The notes below the pieces were generated by a model, which had not been told where the DNA came from, searched no databases, and worked only from the letters and a program-made list of their open reading frames with translations. The translations under genes and the position numbers were made by a program. Shown here in pieces: positions 1 through 7,674 of a stretch of DNA of 64,000 bases (position 1 is the stretch's first letter; each line of letters begins with the position of its first letter). The stretch is from Halalkalibacillus sediminis. GTDB taxonomy: Bacteria > Bacillota > Bacilli > Bacillales > Alkalibacillaceae. The stretch lies in assembly GCF_002844535.1 (NCBI RefSeq), contig NZ_PJNH01000001.1:186001-250000 (forward strand), written 5' to 3'.

Positions 1-221
1 CCAGCAAAAATTGTATTCTCTATAGAACCTTCATCATGTAATTTATCACTGACACGTGCTATTCGCCCTAGCTGATAATAGTCATTTCCATCTTGCATGA
101 TGCATAAATGATATTTATATAAGGGTGAGTAATTTTCAGGACGATAAATCTTGATTGTGAAGGTTTCATTCATGTATTCACTTTCAATCTCTGTTTCAAT
201 CATTGATCCATCTCTGCCCAA
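1..221 (-). CDS. Esterase-family alpha/beta hydrolase, N-terminal fragment
   Basis: Partial gene: the start is inside the window and the rest runs off the left edge. The 73 visible codons contain motifs such as YRPENYSPLYKYHLCIMQDG followed by DYYQLGRI. These resemble the N-terminus of the Bacillus YjcH/YbbA enterochelin-esterase-like hydrolases (family recollection, not a search). The start is taken as TTG at 221-219 because GGAGG at 234-230 sits 8 bases upstream; an in-frame ATG at 203-201 lacks a ribosome binding site. The catalytic residues would lie outside the window, so activity cannot be judged. It is divergent from the PgpA-family gene. Confidence 0.7.
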   Translation of the reverse strand, partial: MGRDGSMIETEIESEYMNETFTIKIYRPENYSPLYKYHLCIMQDGNDYYQLGRIARVSDKLHDEGSIENTIFA

Positions 222-315
222 GTTAAAAACCTCCAAGTTCATATATTTACATGAATATTTTATCATAAGTCGATTAGATGGCTAATAATTTGAATTTAAG
301 TGATAAGTTGACCCG

Positions 316-324
316 TGATATAAT
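316..324 (+). promoter_or_regulatory. Extended -10 promoter for the PgpA-family gene
   Basis: TG-N-TATAAT, an extended -10 element (TATAAT at 319-324). The -35 region (about 296-301) is poor, as is common with extended -10 promoters. A transcript would start near 331, which argues against the upstream GTG at 330 as start codon. Confidence 0.5.
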
Positions 325-347
325 AAGAAGTGAAGGGGATGAAGAAA

Positions 348-908
348 ATGAGCATTCATTCGAAGCATATCAAGAGCCAAGAGGTTGAAAAAGCTGCAAG
401 AGAGCGATTAGAAGAACGCGGGGTCCCGATTTATAGTATTGCAGAAATCGTGTATCAGATGCAGAAGCCCTATAATGCTTCATTAACATTAGAAACTTGT
501 ATAGAAAGTGTAGATCGCGTCTTGGAAAAGAGGGAGATTCAACACGCTATTCTTGTTGGTGTCGAACTAGATGTTTTAGCTGAAAAAAATCAGCTTACTG
601 AACCTTTACAATCCTTAATCGCTAGCGATGAAGGGCTATTTGGTGTTGATGAAACAATTGCTCTAGGAGCTGCGCTCGGATATGGAAGTATTGCTGTAAC
701 AACTTATGGTCATTTAGATAAACAAAAAGTAGGAATTATAGAAAAACTCGATACGAAAGATGGAGTTCAATGCCACACATTTTTAGATGATATCGTTGGG
801 AGTATTGCTGCTAATGCCTCAAGTAGAATAGCCCATAAACTCAGAGATGAGGAAGATGGATTACCTGAAGAGGAAGTCATCCAAAGAGAGCAAGAACATA
901 ACTTTTAA
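348..908 (+). CDS. Phosphatidylglycerophosphatase A family protein (YutG/YpjQ-like)
   Basis: Soluble member of the PgpA family. The family's founding enzyme dephosphorylates phosphatidylglycerophosphate, but the Bacillus members are shorter and lack its membrane helices, so the substrate here is unproven. Visible family motifs are LFGVDETIALGAALGYGSIA in the middle and CHTFLDDIVGSIAANASS near the C-terminus, with the paired Asp of FLDD as a likely metal or catalytic site. Start ATG 348 is chosen because AAGGGG (333-338) lies 9 bases upstream and the promoter would start transcription about 331. The 186-residue length fits the Bacillus branch. The last 20 residues are Glu-rich. The gene stands alone and ends at a strong bidirectional terminator. 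Confidence 0.8.
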   Translation: MSIHSKHIKSQEVEKAARERLEERGVPIYSIAEIVYQMQKPYNASLTLETCIESVDRVLEKREIQHAILVGVELDVLAEKNQLTEPLQSLIASDEGLFGVDETIALGAALGYGSIAVTTYGHLDKQKVGIIEKLDTKDGVQCHTFLDDIVGSIAANASSRIAHKLRDEEDGLPEEEVIQREQEHNF

Positions 909-930
909 TTTAATATAATTTTAGAAATAA

Positions 931-964
931 AAAAGAACTTGCCAATCGGCAAGTTCTTTTTTGA
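931..964. terminator. Bidirectional rho-independent terminator
   Basis: Stem AAGAACTTGCC/GGCAAGTTCTT with loop AATC and T runs on both strands. It serves the PgpA-family gene (+) and pcp (-), which converge here. Confidence 0.9.
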
Positions 965-1009
965 TGAGAAAGAATATAATTGGCGAGTTTTCAACTTCAC
1001 TTATATTAC

Positions 1010-1624
1010 TTATTCATCTGATGTTGCGATAACCTCTAATGATAATTTCACACTTTCTGTCAAATCATCTTGTGACCAGCTTGATAATTGTGGTTGTTGT
1101 TGAGCTATTTCGTGCGATGGTGGTAGGTGGATGAATCCTGCAATATAATTCAAATCACTGACCGCCTCATGATGTAATGCTTGGTACATGACATGATTAC
1201 ATAAGTACGTTCCAGCAGAGTTTGAAATGGAAGCTGGGTAACCATTCTTTTGGACATGTTCGACCATCTTTTTAATAGGAAGTGTCGTGAAATATCCATC
1301 GGGCCCATCATCAAAGATTTTTTCACCGTTTGGACGGTGACCTTCGTTGTCTTCTGGTCCGTCGTTACAGTTGATGGCAATTCGTTCAGGGGTGAAATGA
1401 CGACGGTTTCCAGCTAATCCTAAGGCCACAACAACGTCAGGTTCAACGTCCTTGATCATTTTTAATATCTCATCTCCAGATCTTTTAAAATCCACTGGTA
1501 AAATGCGACTTTCCACAACGTAGCCATTTAATTCTTCACCATTTAATCTCTCTGCGATTTCCATAGTAGGGTTAGTTTTGAATGATAAGAAAGGTTCGAA
1601 TCCTGTCAGTAATATTTTTTTCAT
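1010..1624 (-). CDS. pcp: Pyrrolidone-carboxylate (pyroglutamyl) peptidase
   Basis: Cytosolic cysteine peptidase (C15) that removes N-terminal 5-oxoproline from peptides. The N-terminus MKKILLTGFEPF is diagnostic. The catalytic triad of the family is visible: Glu in TPERIAINCND, Cys in AGTYLCNHVMY and His in GFIHLPPSHEIA. The 204-residue length is slightly short of the usual 215. The start is ATG 1624, preceded by AAAGGAG; an upstream in-frame extension lacks a ribosome binding site and overlaps the previous gene. It is the last gene of a minus-strand group behind the flavin reductase (22 bases apart). Free 5-oxoproline released here is the substrate of the PxpBAC enzyme encoded 3.5 kb away on the other strand. 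Confidence 0.95.
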   Translation of the reverse strand: MKKILLTGFEPFLSFKTNPTMEIAERLNGEELNGYVVESRILPVDFKRSGDEILKMIKDVEPDVVVALGLAGNRRHFTPERIAINCNDGPEDNEGHRPNGEKIFDDGPDGYFTTLPIKKMVEHVQKNGYPASISNSAGTYLCNHVMYQALHHEAVSDLNYIAGFIHLPPSHEIAQQQPQLSSWSQDDLTESVKLSLEVIATSDE

Positions 1625-1646
1625 AAGTCTTAAATTACTCCTTTGA

Positions 1647-2267
1647 TTATTTAGTATCTGTCGGTCTTGCAATGGTTTGATAGTTTCCTAAATTTGCATA
1701 GTTTGGTCCGGCTAATCTTGCTACCGGATTGAGTGCTTCAGCAATGATTTTTCCGTCTTCATAAACGGCTTCATCAAAATGATAACAGAGGACTTCGCCT
1801 ATAAGAAGGTCATTTGAATAAACTCCATCTTTACCAAGTGGAATGGACTGACTCAAGCGACATTCCATACGAATTTTAGGTTCTTTCAGTGATGGTACAG
1901 TAACTTTCTCACTGTCTATCGAAGTCAAATTCACTTTATCTACTTCACTGATACCATCTTCATATGGTGCGGCTGTTTGATTCATCTCATGTAATATTGT
2001 TTCATCTACAATATGGACGACGAACTCTTTATTTTTCAAAATGTTCCTTGATGTATGTTTAGCCATTTTTCCATCGACTCGACCTACAGAAAAAGCAATC
2101 ATTGGTGGTTCAGCACTGACTACATTAAAAAAGCTGAAGGGTGCAGCATTCAATGTCCCTTCCGAATCCATGGAGGTTACAAATGCTATTGGCCGGGGGA
2201 TAACACTACCACTAAGTAATTTATAGTTTTCTTTTTTATTCAAGGAAGCAGCATTGATTGAAATCAT
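1647..2267 (-). CDS. Flavin reductase family protein (FMN-binding split barrel)
   Basis: Member of the DIM6/NTAB flavin reductase-like family, which binds FMN in a split beta-barrel. Visible family motifs are SGSVIPRPIAFVTSMDSEG, LNAAPFSFFNVVSAEPPM and the C-terminal NPVARLAGPNYANLG. Length 206 residues is normal. The start is ATG 2267, with AAGGGTG (2280-2274) as ribosome binding site; a GTG at 2276 overlaps that site. It lies 13 bases after the ATPase stop and 22 bases before pcp, so the three genes are probably cotranscribed. Substrate and electron partner are not evident. Confidence 0.88.
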   Translation of the reverse strand: MISINAASLNKKENYKLLSGSVIPRPIAFVTSMDSEGTLNAAPFSFFNVVSAEPPMIAFSVGRVDGKMAKHTSRNILKNKEFVVHIVDETILHEMNQTAAPYEDGISEVDKVNLTSIDSEKVTVPSLKEPKIRMECRLSQSIPLGKDGVYSNDLLIGEVLCYHFDEAVYEDGKIIAEALNPVARLAGPNYANLGNYQTIARPTDTK

Positions 2268-2280
2268 ATGAATCACCCTT

Positions 2281-3060
2281 CTATAAATGTTTTATGAAAC
2301 GTTCTGGCGCATCAAGAAAATCTTTCATCACTCGGACGTGTTCCACTTCTTCGAAGGCGACTTCTTCCATGGAACCTTCTACAATCTGATAAATAGCTGC
2401 ATTGGGCATTGCCATAATCATGGGCGAATGAGTCGCTATGATAAACTGTGAACCTTGCTCTACCATCTCTTTAATAAGTGAAATTAGTGAAAGTTGTTTT
2501 AAAGGAGAGAGTGGGGTTTCAGGCTCATCAAGTACATATAACCCTTTTCCTTTCATTCTGGCTTGGAATAAAGATAAGAAACTTTCCCCGTGTGATTGAT
2601 ATTCTAGTCCATCTCCATATAAGTTTTTAAGTTCCCCTAAATTCCTAGCATAAGGCAACGCTTCTAAGCTATTCGGATCTCGAGCTTTTATTTCACGATA
2701 ATCTTTTTCTAAATCTTGACGAGTCTCCCTTGTCTTTTTCATGAATGAGGTAAAATCTTCAGATCTGAAGAAGAAGCCATCTTTAGACTTGAAGCTCCAA
2801 GATAACTGAAGATGTGGGGCTAATTTTCTAGCAGCATCAAATGTATCGTCTATATCCATAGTTTCTCCACTTACCAGGATGTGATTAGATTGGTAGGCGA
2901 TAGCTTCCAACAATGTTGATTTTCCTGAACCATTATCTCCAACGAAAATTGTTACTGGTTTCTGTAAGCCAATAGACTTAAATTCTTTAATCACTGGCAA
3001 CTGAAAAGGGAAGCCATTTGATGGCATGGTCGCTTTTTTCTTGATTTCTTTTAATAACAT
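2281..3060 (-). CDS. AAA family ATPase (ABC/SMC-like predicted ATPase)
   Basis: Stand-alone ATPase of the COG3910-like group. The Walker A motif FVGDNGSGKSTLLEAIA is near residues 38-54, an ABC-like Walker B is in LYVLDEPETPLSPLKQ, and the H-loop is in FIIATHSPMIMAMP. A SHGES segment stands where the ABC signature is expected. No transmembrane segment or transporter partner is visible, so this is a soluble regulatory or repair-type ATPase rather than an importer. Start ATG 3060 has AGGAAGGTG just upstream. It is the first gene of the ATPase-flavin reductase-pcp group and divergent from the zinc-ribbon operon. Its specific function is unknown. Confidence 0.85.
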   Translation of the reverse strand: MLLKEIKKKATMPSNGFPFQLPVIKEFKSIGLQKPVTIFVGDNGSGKSTLLEAIAYQSNHILVSGETMDIDDTFDAARKLAPHLQLSWSFKSKDGFFFRSEDFTSFMKKTRETRQDLEKDYREIKARDPNSLEALPYARNLGELKNLYGDGLEYQSHGESFLSLFQARMKGKGLYVLDEPETPLSPLKQLSLISLIKEMVEQGSQFIIATHSPMIMAMPNAAIYQIVEGSMEEVAFEEVEHVRVMKDFLDAPERFIKHL

Positions 3061-3193
3061 CTTTTGCACCTTCCTGACCTTCATTTATATATTATCAGAA
3101 TAGCCAGAAGGATGAAAAAAATTGCCTTAAGTATATGATGAATTGTGGTAGAATGATTGTAAAAGATTGGTTGACTAGCAGGGGGGAAGAGAT

Positions 3194-3595
3194 GTGAATG
3201 AAGAACACGATTCGAGAATCAGTCAATTAAAACATAGGAAGACGCTCCTTTTAACAAAACTAGGGGAATCAATATATCACGAGTATAGATTAGGAAACGT
3301 GTACAGTGATGAGCTGAAACATTTTGGTGATCAGCTACAAACAATTGATAAGCAAATTTATAAAACGTTAGAAGAGCAAAATTCATCTGTAAGGCGTGAA
3401 CACATCGAATGTGATTGTGGTCACTTGCTTGATTCAGACGACTACTTTTGTCCGAAGTGTGGAAAAAAGGCACCTATCAAGGAATCTAAAACGGAGCCAA
3501 GCTGTGATAATTGCAATACAGAGTTGTATGGAAGGGCGAACTTTTGTCATGTGTGTGGAAGTAGACAGGTAAATGAAAAGAGGTATGCTCGTTGA
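3194..3595 (+). CDS. Double zinc-ribbon protein
   Basis: 133-residue protein with a charged helical N-terminus (about 1-70) and two zinc ribbons. The first uses CDCG...CPKCG, so its first knuckle is C-x-C instead of C-x2-C. The second is canonical, CDNC...CHVCG. No membrane segment is present. The start is GTG 3194 behind an AGGGGGGAAGAG ribosome binding site; an ATG two bases earlier is out of frame. Its stop overlaps the TTG start of the next gene by 4 bases, so the two are translationally coupled. It probably acts together with that zinc-ribbon membrane protein; the ligand is unknown. Confidence 0.75.
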   Translation: MNEEHDSRISQLKHRKTLLLTKLGESIYHEYRLGNVYSDELKHFGDQLQTIDKQIYKTLEEQNSSVRREHIECDCGHLLDSDDYFCPKCGKKAPIKESKTEPSCDNCNTELYGRANFCHVCGSRQVNEKRYAR

Positions 3596-5178
3596 TCTAT
3601 TGTACGAAGTGCGGAAAGGGTAATGCTGATCAGGCTAATTATTGTATAAATGATGGGGCTGCCTTACATAGTTATGAACATTTACCTCAAATAGATGAAT
3701 CTTCTTTGCTCGACTGCAAAAATTGCGGTACGGAACTTCATGAGACTGCGAATTATTGTCATTATTGTGGTCAATCACTTGAAAAGATAACATCACCTGA
3801 AATGAAGGTGAACCGCCCCTTGGCTAAGTTTGAAAAATTGACTCCTTCAATGGTACTACAGTCATTTGTTAAAACATTTCCAGTTGCCATAATTACGCTA
3901 CTCACTTTATTTTTTGTGAGCCAATTGTTTATTTCTGAGACAGATATAGAATCTTCCTTTGATCAGAACATTAATGAATTCACTATAATAGATCAACATG
4001 ACCGTACCCTTCAGGAAGTGGAACATTTTAAATATTATACAATGTACGGTTTCGATAATATGGGAATGACAGACACGAGCCAAATCTATAAACCGAGTGA
4101 CATCATCTTATCTTCATTTATGGTTTCTAGTGAATACAAAATCGAAGATTCGAATGTTTTATATGGTTCTGATTCTTCGATGCCTGAAACCGAAAGAAGA
4201 ACAGAATTTAATTTAGGATTTTTGTATCATTTTATGATTTTTATCGTAATTTTAGCGTTGATCTTGTTTGTTTTGAGTAAAATTCAAAAGCGAACAAGTC
4301 GCCTCACTCCAATAATTGCGGGTTCAATTACATATGGCATGTGGATGGCTCTAGGTGCTTTGATTATTGCATATCTCGCACAGACTTCATCTTATGACGG
4401 AAATAATACAACTATTTATTTTTCCTATCCTTTATTCGAGGTTATTTGGAAATCCCTACTTCTAAGTGGTGGTTCTTATCTATTGTTAAAGTTAATTTTT
4501 TCCAAACTACCTCTTCATCCTTGGCTACAATCTATTGTTGAAGGGGCAAGGATAGCTATTACACTGTTTATTACGTTGGTTTTCATAAGCACTGTAATGT
4601 TCCTAGTTGTACAATCTCGTAGTGAAACTTTCTCATCTCTAATCGAATCGACTTCGTTAATTAATGGGTTAGCAGTTATTATACAGATTGCAGTAGTGCT
4701 ATTAAACTTGATTATCTTTAATACTTTTGGTTATGAAAATTACTATTCTAATTCGTTCATAGACGCAAAATATTCCCTGATGAATCAAGTAATCGAGAAG
4801 GTTCAAGAAGGCCCGTTCATGGAAGTTACTGATTTTTATTTTGATCCAATTTCTCAAATTGAAAATGTTATATGGATAGTCTTTGGATTATCTATCATAC
4901 TTTTACTGGTTCATTCCAGGAAATTTGTTCGATTAAGTTTGAAGTCGAAAATAACGGCAATAACGTTATATAGCTTGATCTTTTCTACGATAGTAGGGGT
5001 CTTCAGTTATGGAGCGACATTTGTAGTTGAACGCTCAAATTTTGGTGATAATGCAAATCAAATGATTGGTTTCGATTTGTCAGCTTCATTATTTTACTCG
5101 TTTATATTCGTATGGGTTATTACATTTGTTGGATCATATTTAATCGCAACCTTTAAAAATAATACATCAATGGATTAG
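3592..5178 (+). CDS. Zinc-ribbon multi-pass membrane protein
   Basis: 528 residues: two N-terminal zinc ribbons followed by a long membrane region. Ribbon 1 has Cys4, Cys7 and Cys18, but the fourth ligand position is Asp21. Ribbon 2 is complete (Cys42, Cys45, Cys56, Cys59). One hydrophobic helix at about 100-117 is followed by a roughly 100-residue extracytoplasmic segment and then about seven more helices. TTG start, overlapping the upstream stop. The next gene, pxpB, begins 8 bases after the stop, so this gene is in the 5-oxoprolinase operon. I do not recognise a family with known function; a sensor or transporter role is only a guess from its position, where B. subtilis carries the transporter-like ycsG. 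Confidence 0.7.
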   Translation: MIYCTKCGKGNADQANYCINDGAALHSYEHLPQIDESSLLDCKNCGTELHETANYCHYCGQSLEKITSPEMKVNRPLAKFEKLTPSMVLQSFVKTFPVAIITLLTLFFVSQLFISETDIESSFDQNINEFTIIDQHDRTLQEVEHFKYYTMYGFDNMGMTDTSQIYKPSDIILSSFMVSSEYKIEDSNVLYGSDSSMPETERRTEFNLGFLYHFMIFIVILALILFVLSKIQKRTSRLTPIIAGSITYGMWMALGALIIAYLAQTSSYDGNNTTIYFSYPLFEVIWKSLLLSGGSYLLLKLIFSKLPLHPWLQSIVEGARIAITLFITLVFISTVMFLVVQSRSETFSSLIESTSLINGLAVIIQIAVVLLNLIIFNTFGYENYYSNSFIDAKYSLMNQVIEKVQEGPFMEVTDFYFDPISQIENVIWIVFGLSIILLLVHSRKFVRLSLKSKITAITLYSLIFSTIVGVFSYGATFVVERSNFGDNANQMIGFDLSASLFYSFIFVWVITFVGSYLIATFKNNTSMD

Positions 5179-5186
5179 GTGATTAT

Positions 5187-5903
5187 GTGAGAGATAAGAG
5201 TATTCTTCCTTTAAATGACCAGGCTATTACTGTCTCATTTGGAGAGAAAATTGATCCTGATATAAGACTTGAAGTTCAAAGTTTTTACCAGTTCATCAAG
5301 GATAAGAATTTGAGTTACATCATTGACATTGTGCCGACTTATACGAACGTGACCATCTTTTTTAATCGAAGTGAAATTAATTTTAGAACTTTTGAAAAGA
5401 TACTCAATGAACAATTAGACTCTTTTTCTTTAAATGATATAGATTTGCAAGGGAAATTGGTGCACATCCCCGTCCTTTATGATGGAGAAGATTTAGATCG
5501 TGTAGCAAAACACCACAGTTGTGAGGTAGAGGATGTAGTCAACAGACATATGTCAAAAGACTACCCAGTGTATATGATTGGTTTTTTACCTGGATTTCCT
5601 TACTTAGGAGGCTTGGATGAACGTTTAATCACTCCTCGTTTGGATTCACCGCGTAGATCTGTTGAAGCGGGAAGTGTAGGCATTGCCAATAACCAGACTG
5701 GTATATATCCATTAGAGTCACCTGGAGGATGGAACTTGATCGGGAGAACTCCAGTGCAAATCTACCAGCCTGAATTGAAAGAACCTTTTCTCTTTAAAGT
5801 AGGAGATGTTGTGAAATTCTATGAAGTGAATTTAAGTGAGTATCAGCATTGGATGGCTGAACAAAAAGAACCAAAATGGGAGTGGATGAATCATGAAGAT
5901 TGA
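5187..5903 (+). CDS. pxpB: 5-oxoprolinase subunit PxpB (KipI family)
   Basis: Subunit of the bacterial ATP-dependent 5-oxoprolinase, which opens 5-oxoproline to glutamate; KipI was first described as an inhibitor of sporulation kinase KinA. Diagnostic motifs are MIGFLPGFPYLGGLDERL, PRRSVEAGSVGIANNQTGIY and SPGGWNLIGRTP. 238 residues, the family norm. GTG start 5187 with TTAGGTGAT upstream; an ATG two bases earlier is out of frame. It overlaps pxpA by 11 bases, indicating coupled translation. Gene order is pxpB-pxpA-pxpC. Confidence 0.95.
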   Translation: MRDKSILPLNDQAITVSFGEKIDPDIRLEVQSFYQFIKDKNLSYIIDIVPTYTNVTIFFNRSEINFRTFEKILNEQLDSFSLNDIDLQGKLVHIPVLYDGEDLDRVAKHHSCEVEDVVNRHMSKDYPVYMIGFLPGFPYLGGLDERLITPRLDSPRRSVEAGSVGIANNQTGIYPLESPGGWNLIGRTPVQIYQPELKEPFLFKVGDVVKFYEVNLSEYQHWMAEQKEPKWEWMNHED

Positions 5904-6645
5904 TTTGAACGCTGATCTTGGAGAGAGCTTCGGTGCATATACAGTGGGTAATGATGATGAACTCTTGAAATTGATTACTTCTGCTAACGTAGCTTGTGGA
6001 TTCCATGCAGGTGATTACTCGACCATTCCTTCAACTATCCATAGTGTTAAAAGTAATGGAGTATCCCTAGGAGCTCACCCAGGATTTCAAGATTTACAAG
6101 GGTTCGGCAGAAGAATGATGAAATTAGCTCCTGAGGAAATCTATCATTTGATCATCTATCAATTAGGCGCAATTTCAGGTTTCGCGAAAGCTCAGAATGT
6201 TCCTTTAGTACATGTTAAGCCGCATGGAGCACTATACAATTTCGCTTGTAAAGATTGGGAAGCAGCACAAGCAATAGCTCAAGCTGTCTATGATTTCGAT
6301 TCTAGTTTAATTCTTTACGGATTATGTAATAGTGAACTAGTTGATGCAGCTCAGGAGAAAGGTCTGCGTGTGGCTAGGGAGGCCTTTGCAGACAGGCGGT
6401 ATACAGACGATGGACAACTGATGTCACGAAATGAATCAGGCGCTGTTCTAACTGACACAGAAGATATAACAAAACAAGTATTACAAATTGTTAGAGACGG
6501 TAAAGTAGTCTCTGGCAATGGGAACGAGGTGTATCTGAGTGCAGATACTATTTGTATTCACGGGGATACTTCAGAAGCGGTTGAACATGCTGTAGCCTTG
6601 CAGAGTACTTTAAAGGATAACGGTATCACTATAAAATCGTTGTAA
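5893..6645 (+). CDS. pxpA: 5-oxoprolinase subunit PxpA (LamB/YcsF family)
   Basis: The YcsF/LamB-like subunit of 5-oxoprolinase. Visible hallmarks are the N-terminal IDLNADLGESFG, ITSANVACGFHAGDY, LGAHPGFQDLQGFGRR, HVKPHGALYN, EAFADRRYTDDGQL and the C-terminal CIHGDT. These carry the conserved Asp and His residues of the active site. 250 residues is normal. The ATG lies inside the end of pxpB, and pxpC follows after 19 bases with AAGGAGAGG as ribosome binding site. Confidence 0.96.
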   Translation: MKIDLNADLGESFGAYTVGNDDELLKLITSANVACGFHAGDYSTIPSTIHSVKSNGVSLGAHPGFQDLQGFGRRMMKLAPEEIYHLIIYQLGAISGFAKAQNVPLVHVKPHGALYNFACKDWEAAQAIAQAVYDFDSSLILYGLCNSELVDAAQEKGLRVAREAFADRRYTDDGQLMSRNESGAVLTDTEDITKQVLQIVRDGKVVSGNGNEVYLSADTICIHGDTSEAVEHAVALQSTLKDNGITIKSL

Positions 6646-6664
6646 GTGACAAGGAGAGGTTTGA

Positions 6665-7525
6665 ATGCTCAAGGTCATCAAAGCAGGAGTATATGCTTCA
6701 GTACAAGACCATGGTCGTTTGCATTACAGAGCATTTGGAGTGCCAACGTCAGGAGCAATGGATCAGTATGCATTTAAGATGGCGAACAAAATAATCGGTA
6801 ATCAACTTGGTGAAGCAGTAATTGAAATCACCATGGGTGGAACTTCTTTTGAAGCGTTAGATGATGTTGACATTTCTATTACAGGGGCAGACCTTAAGGC
6901 TACAGTCGATGATGAGGCAGTTGATATATGGCAAGTGATTTCATTGAAAAAAGGTCAAAATCTAGCATTTAAAGGGCCAGAAGCCGGGCTCCGTTCATAT
7001 ATAGCTTTCCCTGGAGGCATTGATGCACCAGAATATATGGGTTCTAAATCTGTTTATGAAAAAGCAGGTCTCGGAGAGGTGCTAGGTAGTGGTGATATCA
7101 TCGTCTCTAATGAACAAAAATCATTAGATCATACTCACGTTGGACTACAACAAATCCCAACTTATACGAAAGAAACTACAGTCAACGTCATACCCAGTAT
7201 TCATGAGACACTTTTTGAAGATGAATCAGTAAAACTTTTTTATAATGAAGCCTTTACCCTTAAGCAAGGAGATCGAATGGGGGCGCTTTTAGAAGGAGTA
7301 AGTAAAATAGACCAGATAGAAAAAGGTAATATCGTTTCAGAGGCAACAACTTTCGGGACCATTCAAATACCGCCAAGCGGCCACCCGATGATTTTACTTG
7401 CAGATGCTCAGACAACAGGTGGCTATCCAACAATGGGTACCATTCACTCGGAAGATGTTTGGAGAATTTCACAATTGCCTCCTGGAGGAAAAATTCACTT
7501 TAATAGATACAATCAATTCAGTTAG
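6665..7525 (+). CDS. pxpC: 5-oxoprolinase subunit PxpC (KipA family)
   Basis: Biotin-dependent-carboxyltransferase-like subunit of 5-oxoprolinase. Visible motifs are VIKAGVYASVQDHGR, FGVPTSGAMDQYAFKMANKI, RSYIAFPGGID and the C-terminal GGYPTMGTIHSEDVWRI plus PGGKIHF. At 286 residues it is somewhat shorter than many KipA proteins (about 320-335), but all terminal motifs are present, so it is probably intact. Last gene of the operon; no clear terminator is seen before the cstA promoter. Confidence 0.95.
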   Translation: MLKVIKAGVYASVQDHGRLHYRAFGVPTSGAMDQYAFKMANKIIGNQLGEAVIEITMGGTSFEALDDVDISITGADLKATVDDEAVDIWQVISLKKGQNLAFKGPEAGLRSYIAFPGGIDAPEYMGSKSVYEKAGLGEVLGSGDIIVSNEQKSLDHTHVGLQQIPTYTKETTVNVIPSIHETLFEDESVKLFYNEAFTLKQGDRMGALLEGVSKIDQIEKGNIVSEATTFGTIQIPPSGHPMILLADAQTTGGYPTMGTIHSEDVWRISQLPPGGKIHFNRYNQFS

Positions 7526-7588
7526 TAAGCATTATTAGTTTTAACTGGTCAAATTTTCCCAAAATTTAGATTTTTATCTACAAAATGA

Positions 7589-7617
7589 TTGAATCGTGCA
7601 AACCTTAATAGTAAAAT
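7589..7617 (+). promoter_or_regulatory. SigmaA-type promoter of cstA
   Basis: TTGAAT (7589-7594), a 17-base spacer and TAAAAT (7612-7617). The predicted transcription start, near 7624, is just upstream of the cre site. Confidence 0.7.
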
Positions 7618-7627
7618 GCCAAGTAAA

Positions 7628-7641
7628 TGTAAGCGCATTCA
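7628..7641 (+). promoter_or_regulatory. Candidate CcpA binding site (cre) in the cstA leader
   Basis: TGTAAGCGCATTCA differs at two positions from the perfect cre palindrome TGAAAGCGCTTTCA. Its place just downstream of the promoter start fits repression by CcpA, matching the known catabolite control of cstA in B. subtilis. Confidence 0.7.
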
Positions 7642-7674
7642 ATATATAAAACTATTAAATCAGGAGGGTATTGC

